Shown in pieces: positions 54,800 through 64,000 of a stretch of DNA of 64,000 bases. The position numbers and the translations under genes were made by a program. How positions within the stretch are numbered: the first letter of the stretch is position 1; every line of letters starts with the position of its first letter. The notes below the pieces were generated by a model. That model saw nothing but the letters and a program-made list of their open reading frames with translations. It had not been told where the DNA came from and searched no databases. The DNA is from Isoetes taiwanensis (lineage: Eukaryota > Streptophyta > Lycopodiopsida > Isoetales > Isoetaceae), in the NCBI GenBank assembly GCA_021234155.1, contig JAJEKV010000087.1:2599242-2663241 (forward strand), written 5' to 3'.

Positions 54800-57700
54800 T
54801 GATCTGGAGACCATAGGTCGATCATAGATCTGATTCATATTGTCGGCCAGTGATGAGGAACATGAAGGTCCAGATTTTCAGCTATGGCGGCAAATGCTTC
54901 ACCTTCTTCCACTGTTCCGGTATAATACATATAACTTTCATTCTTTTTGGTTCCTATTTTTTTTTCCCCACTAAAATCTGTCGTTTTTTATCCATTCCTT
55001 GACTGCAGTTATCTCTCAGGGCTGAATTTACTGTAATGTATTTAAAGGCTCCATTGTGACTGCACACAGATGACATGATCTCATGTGGGGCTTTTGTCAT
55101 GTTTTTGTGGAATAGGTAGATTGGTGCTAATTTTCTGTTATAATAGGTCTAATATTTACTTCCTATGTTGTGCAGCTTCCAGAAATAGATTCTTGTGGCT
55201 TTGCTGCATGTACCATTATTTAATTAATACAAGCTAGCCAAGATAAGTATTAAAAATCGTTTGCGGTGCGCGAAATCACAATGAATGCATGGAGGCACAG
55301 TCTTTTGTGCAGCTTTCTTGCAAGGTAAGGTTTCTGGACAAACCTATCCTTTGTATGTGTTTACTTGCTTTGAATCCCATAAGAAATATGAAGGAGGCAA
55401 GCCACTTGGTTTGCTTCAACTTTAGTTGCAAATGCACATTTTGGTGGTAGACTGATCACAGCTGAAATTCTTCTGCATTAGTTCTGGCTAACGTTCTCTT
55501 GCGGGAAATGGGAGCCCTTTCTGAGGAAGACAACTCGGAAAGGTGCCTCTTCTTTTCGTTGTTTGCTCTTTGCAATATGTGACAAGAATTTGGTTACAGT
55601 CCAGTTTTTTACTTCGTAATCTTGAAGTCTTCAATCCAGTTTTTTTGAACCACTTACGATATTGTTTTTTTTTTTATTCTGTTCACAAACCTTGGTTGGG
55701 AGATTAATGTGAAAAAAGCTGGACTGAATGTGCTATAGATGTTTGAGAAAGTAGATGTAATTGGGTCTAAGCATTGAAAGTGTAATAATATGTGGAAATG
55801 GGAAGAGGACACCTTACTTCTTCTTCTACTATTTTCATTCGAAACGAAGGTTTTTTTCTGTTTTTTTTTATTTTTATTTTGGTTCCATGTTAATCTTTCT
55901 TTTTGCACAGTCCAGATTATCGGAGGTCCATCATTGTGAACAATTTCTCTGGGTTCTGCTTTTGTATCTAGATTAGGACTATTTTTTTCCTGATTTTGTT
56001 GAGAAGCATTGAGCAGCAGAGGATTAACCTCGATGGTGACTTCTGTGTATGTAATATTTAGGGTTATAACAGGGGGAATTCATGATAGAGGGGCTAGTAC
56101 ACGTAAATTGTTGGGATTAGCTGCTGATATACCATTGTAATTGAGCATACAAAGCATTTAAATTTGAAAACTAAGTCGAATAACATTCTAATTGCACACA
56201 CACAAAGCATTTAGATCTGCCTATCATCTAAACTATGACATAATGCACACCACTAGATCTTCTATAACTATTCTACTGCCAGACAAAATTCTAAACAATA
56301 AGTGAGTTGGTAGGACATGGGCACTGTGAATAAATTTTTTTTGTTTGACTCACTTGAGGTCATGGAGCATCAATTACATTGACATGTTTGATTGTACTTG
56401 AATCAGAAACAATCTATATGACTCAACTTTTTGAGGTAACATCGTAGATTTTTTGGATCCATAATATGAATTGAGCAAGCGACCACGAACTCCTCCATCG
56501 ATTTAGTCTTCACATGTTTCGGGCTCCTGTAAATGGCGGCCCAATATTTTTGCATGTACTCGTGTACTCATCGACTGTTTTTGGTAACTAATCATTCAAT
56601 TGGCAGAGTACAAGTGGCAGCAAAGGATGCCGGAAGAGCTTTTGGTCTCCAAGGAAGATTTTATTGCTTCTATACATTTAAACTTAGATTGTTCTATTCT
56701 CAGCCTAGGGTTATTATTTCATTGTGGTGCTTGTTCTTTTTAGATAACTTTACATACAATGAGTATAATAGCTCAGAACTGCTCTTCTAATGTTCATGTA
56801 ATGAATTCTTCCTTTTTGCTTTATATTAGTTAATTTCCTCTTCATATACACAATTTTCTTCATGTCTGATATTTGCTGTGCATATACATCTTTCATGAAG
56901 TATTGGTGAACCATTATGTCAACAAGGCACGGATCGAGGGATTACTAAATCAATGTAACGAGCTTAATCATGTAGAATGCAAAGAGGATAATTATCCAGC
57001 ACCAACACAGTTCATGGCATAATTCATGCATAATAGTTGAGAAATTATGGTATACTAAATATCATTGCAGAGAATCAGTGTGCACCATGCACAAAACCTA
57101 CCAAGTTCTTAGGCGTTTAGGGGAGGCCCTAAGCAACAGTGCCCAGTCCTTAAGTGTAGAGCTGACATGAGGGACAAAAACCAAACATAAAAATCCAGAA
57201 AATCAAAGCATGACAAAGGCAAGTCCTAAACAGTTCAAGGCATAATTAATGCATCTGATTTGAAAGATTCTAGTATATTAAAACCAAAAAGTTTTGCGAT
57301 GCGCATAGCATCCTCCCACATACCATGTGCTCTGAACATCTGCATACTGAAAGTATCAAGGCCATAAAATATTAGTCTTTGTGTAATCTGCGGTACTATG
57401 AGTATTCGTTGAGTCTAGAACCAAGATCCAGTTGTATAAAATAGCTTAGTGCCAAGAGGAGCATTTAATGGCTTTTAACCTATGGCAAAAGGTGTGGCCG
57501 CAAACAGAATCTTATCAGGTATATATAGAGAACACTAGGGATAAAGAAAATACGAAAGCAGTAAATTTGAACATTCTGCAATCCTTTGGACGATTTGAGT
57601 TGCTGGAGCAGCTGTTGTTGCTGGAATCTCATTGTTTTGCTATCTTGGAATCTTGCCTACGCACTGGTAAGTCCATGATAGAGATTGCATTTTATTCTTG

Positions 57701-58220
57701 AGAATATGAACTAATAATTGGCATTTGCAAAAAATCTTAATAAAGTAGAAGTTGCAGTAGTATGCATTGTTGGAGGATTTTTGCTTCGCAGAACTTGATA
57801 ACAAACCAGCTAAATAAGTGGCTTGCAAAGGCAGTACCAAATTTGAATACCTGATTGAATATGTTTGTTTGCTTACTTTTGCACTTGACCTCTTTCCATA
57901 TATCTTTGCAAAGATGCTTCAATCTTTATGGAATGCTATGATTGTGGTCATGCAAGCCATAAGCAGCTAAAAGAGGCTCTTTAAATGTTCCTAGATATGC
58001 CTAACTATAATGTGGGTTATAGAATGCTATGGCTAGGGCATAGCAGAGCAGGGGTATCTTTGGATCTGTTTCAAAATGTAAGGATGTGATTGAATGGATG
58101 TTTATCAAACCATTTTCAACTTCAAAGCAGCTTGCCCCTTTAAATTTAAAAGAAGGAAATAACACAGAACATCCACATTTATGGCTCGCGCCATAAATAC
58201 ATATATTTCTGGGCCACATC
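54800..58220. other. Intergenic, no supported gene
   Basis: Only short frames. Small stretches could be exons (RVQVAAKDAGRAFGLQGRFY near 56,610-56,670 after a GGCAG acceptor; MAFNLWQKVWPQTESYQ at 57,468 before GTATAT), but nothing links them into a recognisable gene. Confidence 0.4.
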
Positions 58221-58439
58221 ACTGTACATCAGTCCTTGGGTTAGAGTCCTTTGTAGATCATCTGGAATTTAGGATTCCAAATGAGTTAGCATTTGTATCT
58301 CTAGTAGAGCCATTCTAGAACCCTCAGTCTAGATCTTGAACCCTAATCAATGAACCCTAAATGTAAGTTAGATGCATGTGATTACGATCAGATATGTCTT
58401 CATTATTGATCATTTTATGTTGATGTACGATGTGGGTTG

Positions 58440-59356
58440 ATCTTATGTTTGCACCTCTTGTGTATTGGGAAGGGGGGTAGAGACCTAGTGGCTATTATCT
58501 AGATGATGCTTCTAGTTTAGACACCTTAGTTCCTATTATTATGCGGCCTGTGCAAAGGAACCCAACCGGCTATGGGAACTATGATATGACTTAGCATCAT
58601 ACAACGAGGCTAGTGGCAAAGTGGAGGGGGGTTCCTGCTGAGCGTGGCTACTGGGGACCCATAGTGGGTTAGGTCTATAGTCGGTCAACTCATGTGGGCC
58701 GGGTATGGGCCGGACACTTCCTGAGTCAATGGTATCGCCCTGATCCTCAGGAGTTATAGGTGTTGGCCTGGCTCTTGTTTTGGGAAGTTCAGTCGGGTAC
58801 GAATCATGTTTAGCCATGATTCTTTAGCCACCCATGGAACCACTAGACCTCGGAAAGGGAAGATGGAACCCTTCCTACCTCATCGGACCGTGGAGATGCA
58901 ACCCCAAGTAGTCTCGATGGGTGATACCATGAGACTATATATCCGGCAGGTTATAGTCATGCCAGAGCCTGATCTAGCCAGTCTGCAAAGTATGCACAGG
59001 AGGGGCGGATAGAGTGGTCAACCCTAGCCATTGTCTATAGCCAGCCCCACTATTGTTATATCTCGGTCTGCTCTCATGTTTTATGGCATGTTGATATCTT
59101 TGTTGTATCTATGGATGTATGGATGTCCTATCCTTTGAGGTAGTTAGATGTATTGTTGTTATTAGTATTGACATTATGTTCTGCTTCCCCTGTTATAGGA
59201 GCCCATAGGGGAAGGGCGTCAACCTATGTGTCCCCTTCCCGCACTGGGGATATCTTGGGTGCGAGATAGATGGAGGGCCCATACGGCCAGAGGGCAAGAT
59301 GGGGGATTTCCTACGAGATGTACAACTGGGCATCGTATATTTAGTAGGGAGCGTCA
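58440..59356 (+). repeat. LTR related to the 10.4-kb chromovirus, start uncertain
   Basis: Shares ordered blocks with the chromovirus LTR: GGGGGGTAGAGACCT, ATTATGCGGCCTGTG, CACCCATGGAACC, the GGATAGAGTGGTCAACCCTAGC region, AGATGGAGGGCCC and the end GGGAGCGTCA. It is followed by a PBS at 59,360. The left end may reach back to about 58,222, but I could not fix it. No matching second LTR or interior is seen, so the element is truncated. Confidence 0.72.
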
Positions 59357-59359
59357 GAG

Positions 59360-59371
59360 TGGTATCAGAGC
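59360..59371 (+). other. Primer-binding site after the relic LTR
   Basis: TGGTATCAGAGC, exact initiator tRNA-Met PBS, three bases after the LTR end GCGTCA. It shows that the LTR upstream is a 5' LTR and not a solo LTR. Confidence 0.85.
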
Positions 59372-59789
59372 AATGTTCTTGGTTCACTAAGAGCTAGCAC
59401 TGACCATATCCCTAAATAGGTATATTAACTGACCTAGTTAAGGAATGGAATGAGAATTGAAGTCTTGAACTGCAAAATGTGGGAGATTTTTTTTTTCCAT
59501 TAGCAGATAACCCCAGTAACTAACGTTTACTTGATTGGCTGCAGGTACCGGGCATTTCTTTTTCCTTTGTAATATTTTGCTGTTATGCTAGGTTGTAGCT
59601 CAAAGGAAGGTAAAAGATCCAAAACTGAATGTTGAAGAATAGAAGACTTATGGAAGCTGGTTATCAACCACAACAAAGAAAAGAAGATAGGACATCTGAT
59701 CAAGAACTGGTTTTGTCAAACTACTTAGAGTTTTTTAAGATAATATGTATCAACTAGTTTACTAGATTTAAATCTGTATGTTTTCTGTT

Positions 59790-59960
59790 CCCCCTTGTTT
59801 GGTTTAGTGGCTAGTCCACTATGTTCGTACCCAAGAGATCTTGTGTTCAAGTCTCTGGGTGGGGGTCCGTCATATGTCCTATATGGATGCTGCCCTGTGG
59901 CATGACGTAAAAATAATATCTGTATCTGTCTTAGGCAGACTAAGACCAAATGCAAAGGTC
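59790..59960 (+). mobile_element. tRNA-derived SINE-like unit
   Basis: TTGGTTTAGTGGCTAG (59,799 on) resembles a pol III A box and GTTCAAGTC (59,845-59,853) a B box, about 40 bp apart, followed by non-tRNA sequence (GTCCGTCATATGTCCTATATG). Spacing and order fit a tRNA-derived SINE head. Ends and target duplication not defined. Confidence 0.5.
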
Positions 59961-60562
59961 AAATTTTGAAAGACATATAAGCTGAAAAAGATGCCGTAAG
60001 AATTAAGGCTTTACTGATTTTGTATGACAGAAAATATGCAATATAATAATGAAGATGCGGTTATAACAAGGTTGCAAATTAAACGGGAGTGTTGCAGCAC
60101 TCCCGTTTCAAAGATTCCTTTAGAAAAAGCACGTCACTTCAAAAATTGGGCTTTTTTAAGAGAGGTTTAAAGTTTCAGGAGTATCAAATTTTTTTTGGGC
60201 CTATTTTTGGGGTATTCTTTGGACCACGACTTTGGTTTTGGAGTTAAGCACACGTGAAAATATGAGTAATTGAGACATGAGTACGTAATTTTATAGAGGT
60301 GGATGTACAAAAAACACAAAGTAAACATAATAATAATAATTTCATTACTGTTTTTGTGTTATATCAATAATGGCAATCAATAATAAATGTCAATCAGTAG
60401 CCACAACATAAATCCGTCAGAGATCTAAATTAAAATCTTCTTCATTCTTCTTGCTGGTCTCAGCTTGATCAGACTCTATCTTTTCACCTTTCTCTCGGTG
60501 ACTTAGGCTTTTCGTGTTGGTGGTTGCTTCCGGTATTGTAGCTAGAGCAACTTCTTTCAGCT
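59961..60562. other. Intergenic
   Basis: No gene seen. Contains a short inverted repeat AACGGGAGTGTTGCAGCACTCCCGTT at about 60,083-60,108. Confidence 0.6.
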
Positions 60563-63419
60563 CTACAAATGTAGCCGTCTTCCAAAGAGCTTGTAAAGGA
60601 GGTGTATCTCCGAAGATGTCATCTTAGCAAAATCAGAATAAGACTTTGCCCCCAACTCTTGATTCTCGTCTGGTAGAGTTGGTAAGGCAGAAAGTCTCAT
60701 CTTGATGAACTGTACAACCTCCTTATCAATGTCAACAGCTACACAATTTCGGCCCTTCTTAAGTGCACAAGCAATAGTTGTACCAGAGCCAGAAAATGCG
60801 TCGAGCACCCAATCTCACGGGCGTGAGAACATGTCGGAAGATGGTTAATCGACTTCGTGGCTTCGGTAGTGATTCACTATTCTTCCTTGTGCACTAGGTT
60901 CATGCGACTTACGTAACAATTTGGAAACTCCAACACGTTTGAAAAGTTCGCCGCACGCCATTGTGTTGAAGTGTTCCATTGTACGTTTCCCATCGAAACT
61001 CCAATAAGCCACATGGAGATATTCGACCTTACTCAGCAGTCGCGGGCCTCCACCATGGTAATTAATATTTGTCTTATACCTAAGGAACACAAAAATAAAA
61101 AAGGATTTAAGCACAGCCAAAAGAAACATATTCCGGAATAGAAACTCCTAACAAGAATTTAAAAATGCTACAGTTGTAACTACAAAAAAAAAAAGAAGGT
61201 AATGAAAACAAAAGGACTTGTGTATTCCAGAATAAGTGCTTACCAAACCAGATTTTCATAACCAGCTTGCGCAGGCGAACCAAAATGATTCTTAAAGCTG
61301 GCTTCCACAAGGCCGGATTGCATGCTTGAGTGAAATACAACCAGCCTCTAATTTTGCCGTGGTAATTTGCTTTATACCGTCGACGAAAGCATTAAACTCA
61401 GAGTTTTTAAATGGATGGTCGTTGTAGCGGCTGTCTTTCAGCTTAAACCCATATGGAAGGTCAGCTATTACCAAGGTAAAATCTTGGGGCTTTATTGATT
61501 CGGCTAATTTGGTGCAATCACCATGTACTATACAGAACAAGTTATTTTGATCGTACATTGTAAACCGTTAAATGTCGGAGGGCTCGATTATCCAAACACG
61601 CTTTGTCGCCCGGCGTCCTCTCTTCGTCTTTCCCGACCCGGATGCATGAAGCCCTCCCCGGAGGTCCTTGTTTTTCTTTTTGCTCAAGTGAAAAAAAGAA
61701 CGTCTTAGTAACAAGAAAAACAACAATATAAAAAACAATTCAACATACCCAGCCTTCAAATTTTGGCGCATATTGGATAATCCTTTCGTCCGAGGTTGCG
61801 ATAGGCTAAAGCTCTTTGCACCTTTCCCAGCTGTCGACATTTAACTGTTCTATTAAGCATGTTTAACATGTGATGACATTTTCATTTTGTAATATATCTG
61901 AGCGTTAGAAGGAAGAAAACTAAAAAGGAAAGCAACAAGAAAGAATCATTTAAACACTGTAAGCTAAAGTGTATTCCAGAATACACTTTGGGTTTTTTGT
62001 TTGATAGGAAGAAGTGTATTCCGAAATACACTATGGCTCACACTGTAAGGCAAAGTGTATTCCGGAATACACTTTGTCTCCCACGTGAGGGCCAAAGTTT
62101 GTCTCCCGCGTGTGGGCCAAAGTGTACACTTTGGCCCACACGCTGGGAGAAAGTATGTCCGAGGAATACACTTTGCCTACGGTGTGAGCCATAGTGTATT
62201 TCGGAATACACTTCTTCCTATCAAACAAAAAACCCAAAGTGGCATTCTTACTTGTGGAGCTCCTTGGACATTTCTTCTAGTGTAAATTCCTTATCAACAA
62301 CCTTTTGCAGTAGCCTTTCTAGTATATCCATATCTGTGAAGCTCTGCATTTCATCGAGGACGATTATTGTCATTTCCTTTTTTTGGGGCGTCGGACCCTT
62401 TTTTTCTTTGAAGACCTTTCCTTTGCTTTTCAAATCACTGCGCTTTCGAAGATGGTGAAGATTTTTGTTTTGGAGGTCCCAAATCTGCGGAGAGAAAAAG
62501 CGATGTCGGTGGGAGGGTTGCGAGGGGTATTTCGAATACAAAAAGAAACTTACTCGCCATCTCTGAAGGCTAGTTGAAACCAGTTGTCATGTGGTATTAG
62601 AGACTTCCGTTTGTTAGCCTCGTCGTATTTGAGGCAGCACTCCACAGCACACGCTTCCTTCAGTTCCAGAGAGTATTGTGGTTTCTTTAAATCATCTCCG
62701 TATTTTTCTTTAAATATAACATATTCCCTGTGCATGAACCTGATTTTGTCCACGAAACTCATTTTGCTTTTATTCATTGTCAGCATTGTGCGTGTTGGCA
62801 ACGATTTTGGCTTCTAACCGTGCGTCGAGACCCGCGATGTGGCCGAGAAACCTGGGAGAGATATCTTGGATTGTTTTTCTCTTTGTACAACTGCCTCCTT
62901 GCTTTGAAACTGTGGATTCCCCCAAGGACATAGTGCATGTAGGTGTCTGCTTTTTCTCTGTCGTAGTCCTTGGGGTCCATGCACTGGGATCTGTCAACAA
63001 GAACAACAATTGGAGCAACATGGGCATTGGGATTGCTCCTTATTCTGTCCTTCAGATTTCTTAAGTGGTCAGCATAGATTTTGCAAACCTGAAGGGGGCG
63101 CTCACCATCTTCATTCTTCGGTGGCAACCTCATGGAAGTTACTGGCAAGTATATTACACCTTGCACATACTTGTTCAGATTTATTTCTTCCATCCTCTCT
63201 GAGGTCTTGTCCACCTTTTTTTCTTTAATGGCCACCCCAGGTGCCTTGCCCTTTTCCTTCTTTTTTGGTTGTTCCTCGGGGATTTCTGCAACTTCAAGGC
63301 TGATGTGCCTTAGCTTCTTTGGTTCCTTAAGCGGCTATGGTGGCTCTTGGCACCGCGCTAAGTTTCTTTGGACCTTTGGGGGGACTTCTGTTCTTGTTCT
63401 TGTTCTTGGGACCCTCCAT
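60563..63419 (-). pseudogene. ParB-like domain + N4/N6 DNA methyltransferase fusion gene, decayed
   Basis: Minus-strand order: ATG 63,419 with a Lys-rich start (MEGPKNKNKNRSPPKGPKK); a ParB-like domain (63.2-62.96 kb: YADHLRNLKDRIRSNPNA, APIVVLVDRSQC, YVLGGIHSFKARRQL); a helical region (MSFVDKIRFMHREYV; ELKEACAVECCLKYDEA; donor at 62,553); an exon from IWDLQNKNLHHLRKRSDL to a GTAAG donor at 62,251; then the methyltransferase: DFTLVIADLPYGF (motif IV, DLPY codons 61,451-61,462), SSMQSGLVEASF, ENLVW|YKTNINYHGGG across a GTAAGC..AG intron (61,253-61,080), EYLHVAYWSFDGKRTMEHFN, and motif I VLDAFSGSGTTIACALKKGR with NCVAVDIDKEVVQF. Motif IV before motif I is beta order, seen in phage ParB-methyltransferases. 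Broken by frameshifts (about 63,320; 62,960; 62,805) and in-frame TAG (about 61.8 kb), TAA and TGA (60.80-60.85 kb). Confidence 0.75.
61985..62240. repeat. 256-bp near-perfect palindrome (inverted repeat)
   Basis: The arm starting ACTTTGGGTTTTTTGTTTGA at 61,985 is the reverse complement of the arm ending at 62,240; they meet near 62,111-62,120 at GGGCCAAAGTGTACACTTTGG with almost no spacer. Within each arm a second-order palindrome recurs (AGTGTATTCCGGAATACACT and variants, also just outside the left end). It lies in an intron of the ParB-methyltransferase gene, ending 11 nt after the splice donor. It could be a foldback MITE. Confidence 0.9.
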
Positions 63420-63960
63420 CGATGACCTCCTAAAAGTACTAGGAGAAGGTGATGATCTGATCTACCTCCATCGATTGCTTTCGGACTCAGCGGGGAAAGT
63501 CCTCGCTTGTATTAGAACAAACTGTCTAATTAGTGAACACAGGAGGCCGTTTTGTCGGTAGTGTGAAAAAGAATTTATGCGGTGCTGTGGTTGCACAGCG
63601 ACAATTCTAAAGAATGCGATGTCTACAACAATGAAGCCTTGGGAGGTCTTGAAGGATAGCCTCCCCACCTGACCTCCTTGTCCGGCAACCTTGGAGACCT
63701 CTTTTATTGTCCCAAGGTTAACAAACTCAGTATCGGCGTATCTTTTGTTCCCAGCACTTTTCTGGGACGTCTGAAGCGTCGGTGTCTTTGTATTTTAAAA
63801 TCTGCACCCCTAATTCACGAACCATTGCGTTTGAAAGTTTTCGTAAATCGCAGGCTCGTCCGTGTCAGCGGTGTGCTTCATTGGGTTTGGCCGCTTAATC
63901 TTCAGAGATTTTTTTGATGCCCTTTTGCTTCCTTCTTCCCTGCCACTGAAACGTTTAAAA
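63420..63960 (-). other. Possible upstream exons of the ParB-methyltransferase gene
   Basis: Minus-strand stretches look coding: RELGVQILKYKDTDASDVPE (about 63.8 kb) and TEFVNLGTIKEVSKVAGQGG, then QVGRLSFKTSQGFIVVDIAFF (63,735-63,610). No domain recognised. They are collinear with the gene downstream, but a start codon at 63,419 is also plausible. Confidence 0.35.
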
Positions 63961-64000
63961 CAACAATGTTAAGACAGAAAATGGGCCGAAAGCTGTATTC

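Noticed and set aside
58539-58817. 92-aa minus-strand ORF in the relic LTR
   Set aside because: Falls inside non-coding LTR sequence with no conserved domain.
61988-62237. Two identical 68-aa ORFs on opposite strands (MGFLFDRKKCIPKYTMAHT..)
   Set aside because: They are the two arms of the palindrome read from each side, not genes.

Overview
The window is nuclear DNA of a land plant with a large, transposon-rich genome. This rests on a chromodomain-bearing Ty3/gypsy element primed by initiator tRNA-Met, a plant-type LINE with a DUF4283-like ORF1 and a zf-RVT tail, spliced plant-like genes with GT..AG introns, and a MAKR/DUF1645-like gene. I cannot name the species. The DNA-methyltransferase genes are not ones I know from flowering plants, so a seed-free plant or gymnosperm is possible, but that is inference. 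Host genes are few and most of the window is nested mobile DNA. Many ORFs carry single-base frameshifts, from decay or from sequencing error.

Layout. 1-10.4 kb: almost gene-free, with short tandem repeats and a Ty1/copia RT relic. 10,380-28,752: an 18.4-kb Ty3/gypsy chromovirus with both LTRs, a GTAAA target duplication, PBS and PPT. Where gag and protease should be it carries an unknown domain followed by a coiled coil and a histone H3 fold, then a second unknown ORF; RT-RNaseH, integrase and chromodomain follow. A 7.7-kb TIR DNA transposon (15,710-23,449, TSD TCAA) is nested in it. 28.8-36.4 kb: microsatellites, a possible two-exon gene and a MAKR-like gene (32,628-33,440, minus). 36,470-40,126: a small non-autonomous LTR element (TSD GGTTT) holding a hAT-type MITE and a short AATAG-tailed insertion.

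40.8-53.7 kb: a plus-strand DNA-methyltransferase-like gene whose last intron is occupied by a 12.1-kb LINE (15-bp target duplication). The LINE is split by a 5.5-kb TIR element (TSD TTA) that carries a spliced genomic fragment of replication factor C subunit 3 and itself contains a related 1.06-kb MITE. 53.8-60 kb: an unknown 174-aa ORF, relics of the chromovirus LTR family and a tRNA-derived SINE-like unit. 60.5-63.4 kb (minus): a decayed intron-containing gene joining a ParB-like domain to a beta-order N4/N6 DNA methyltransferase, with a 256-bp palindrome in one intron.

The two main novelties are the histone H3 fold inside a chromovirus and the eukaryotic ParB-DNA-methyltransferase family.
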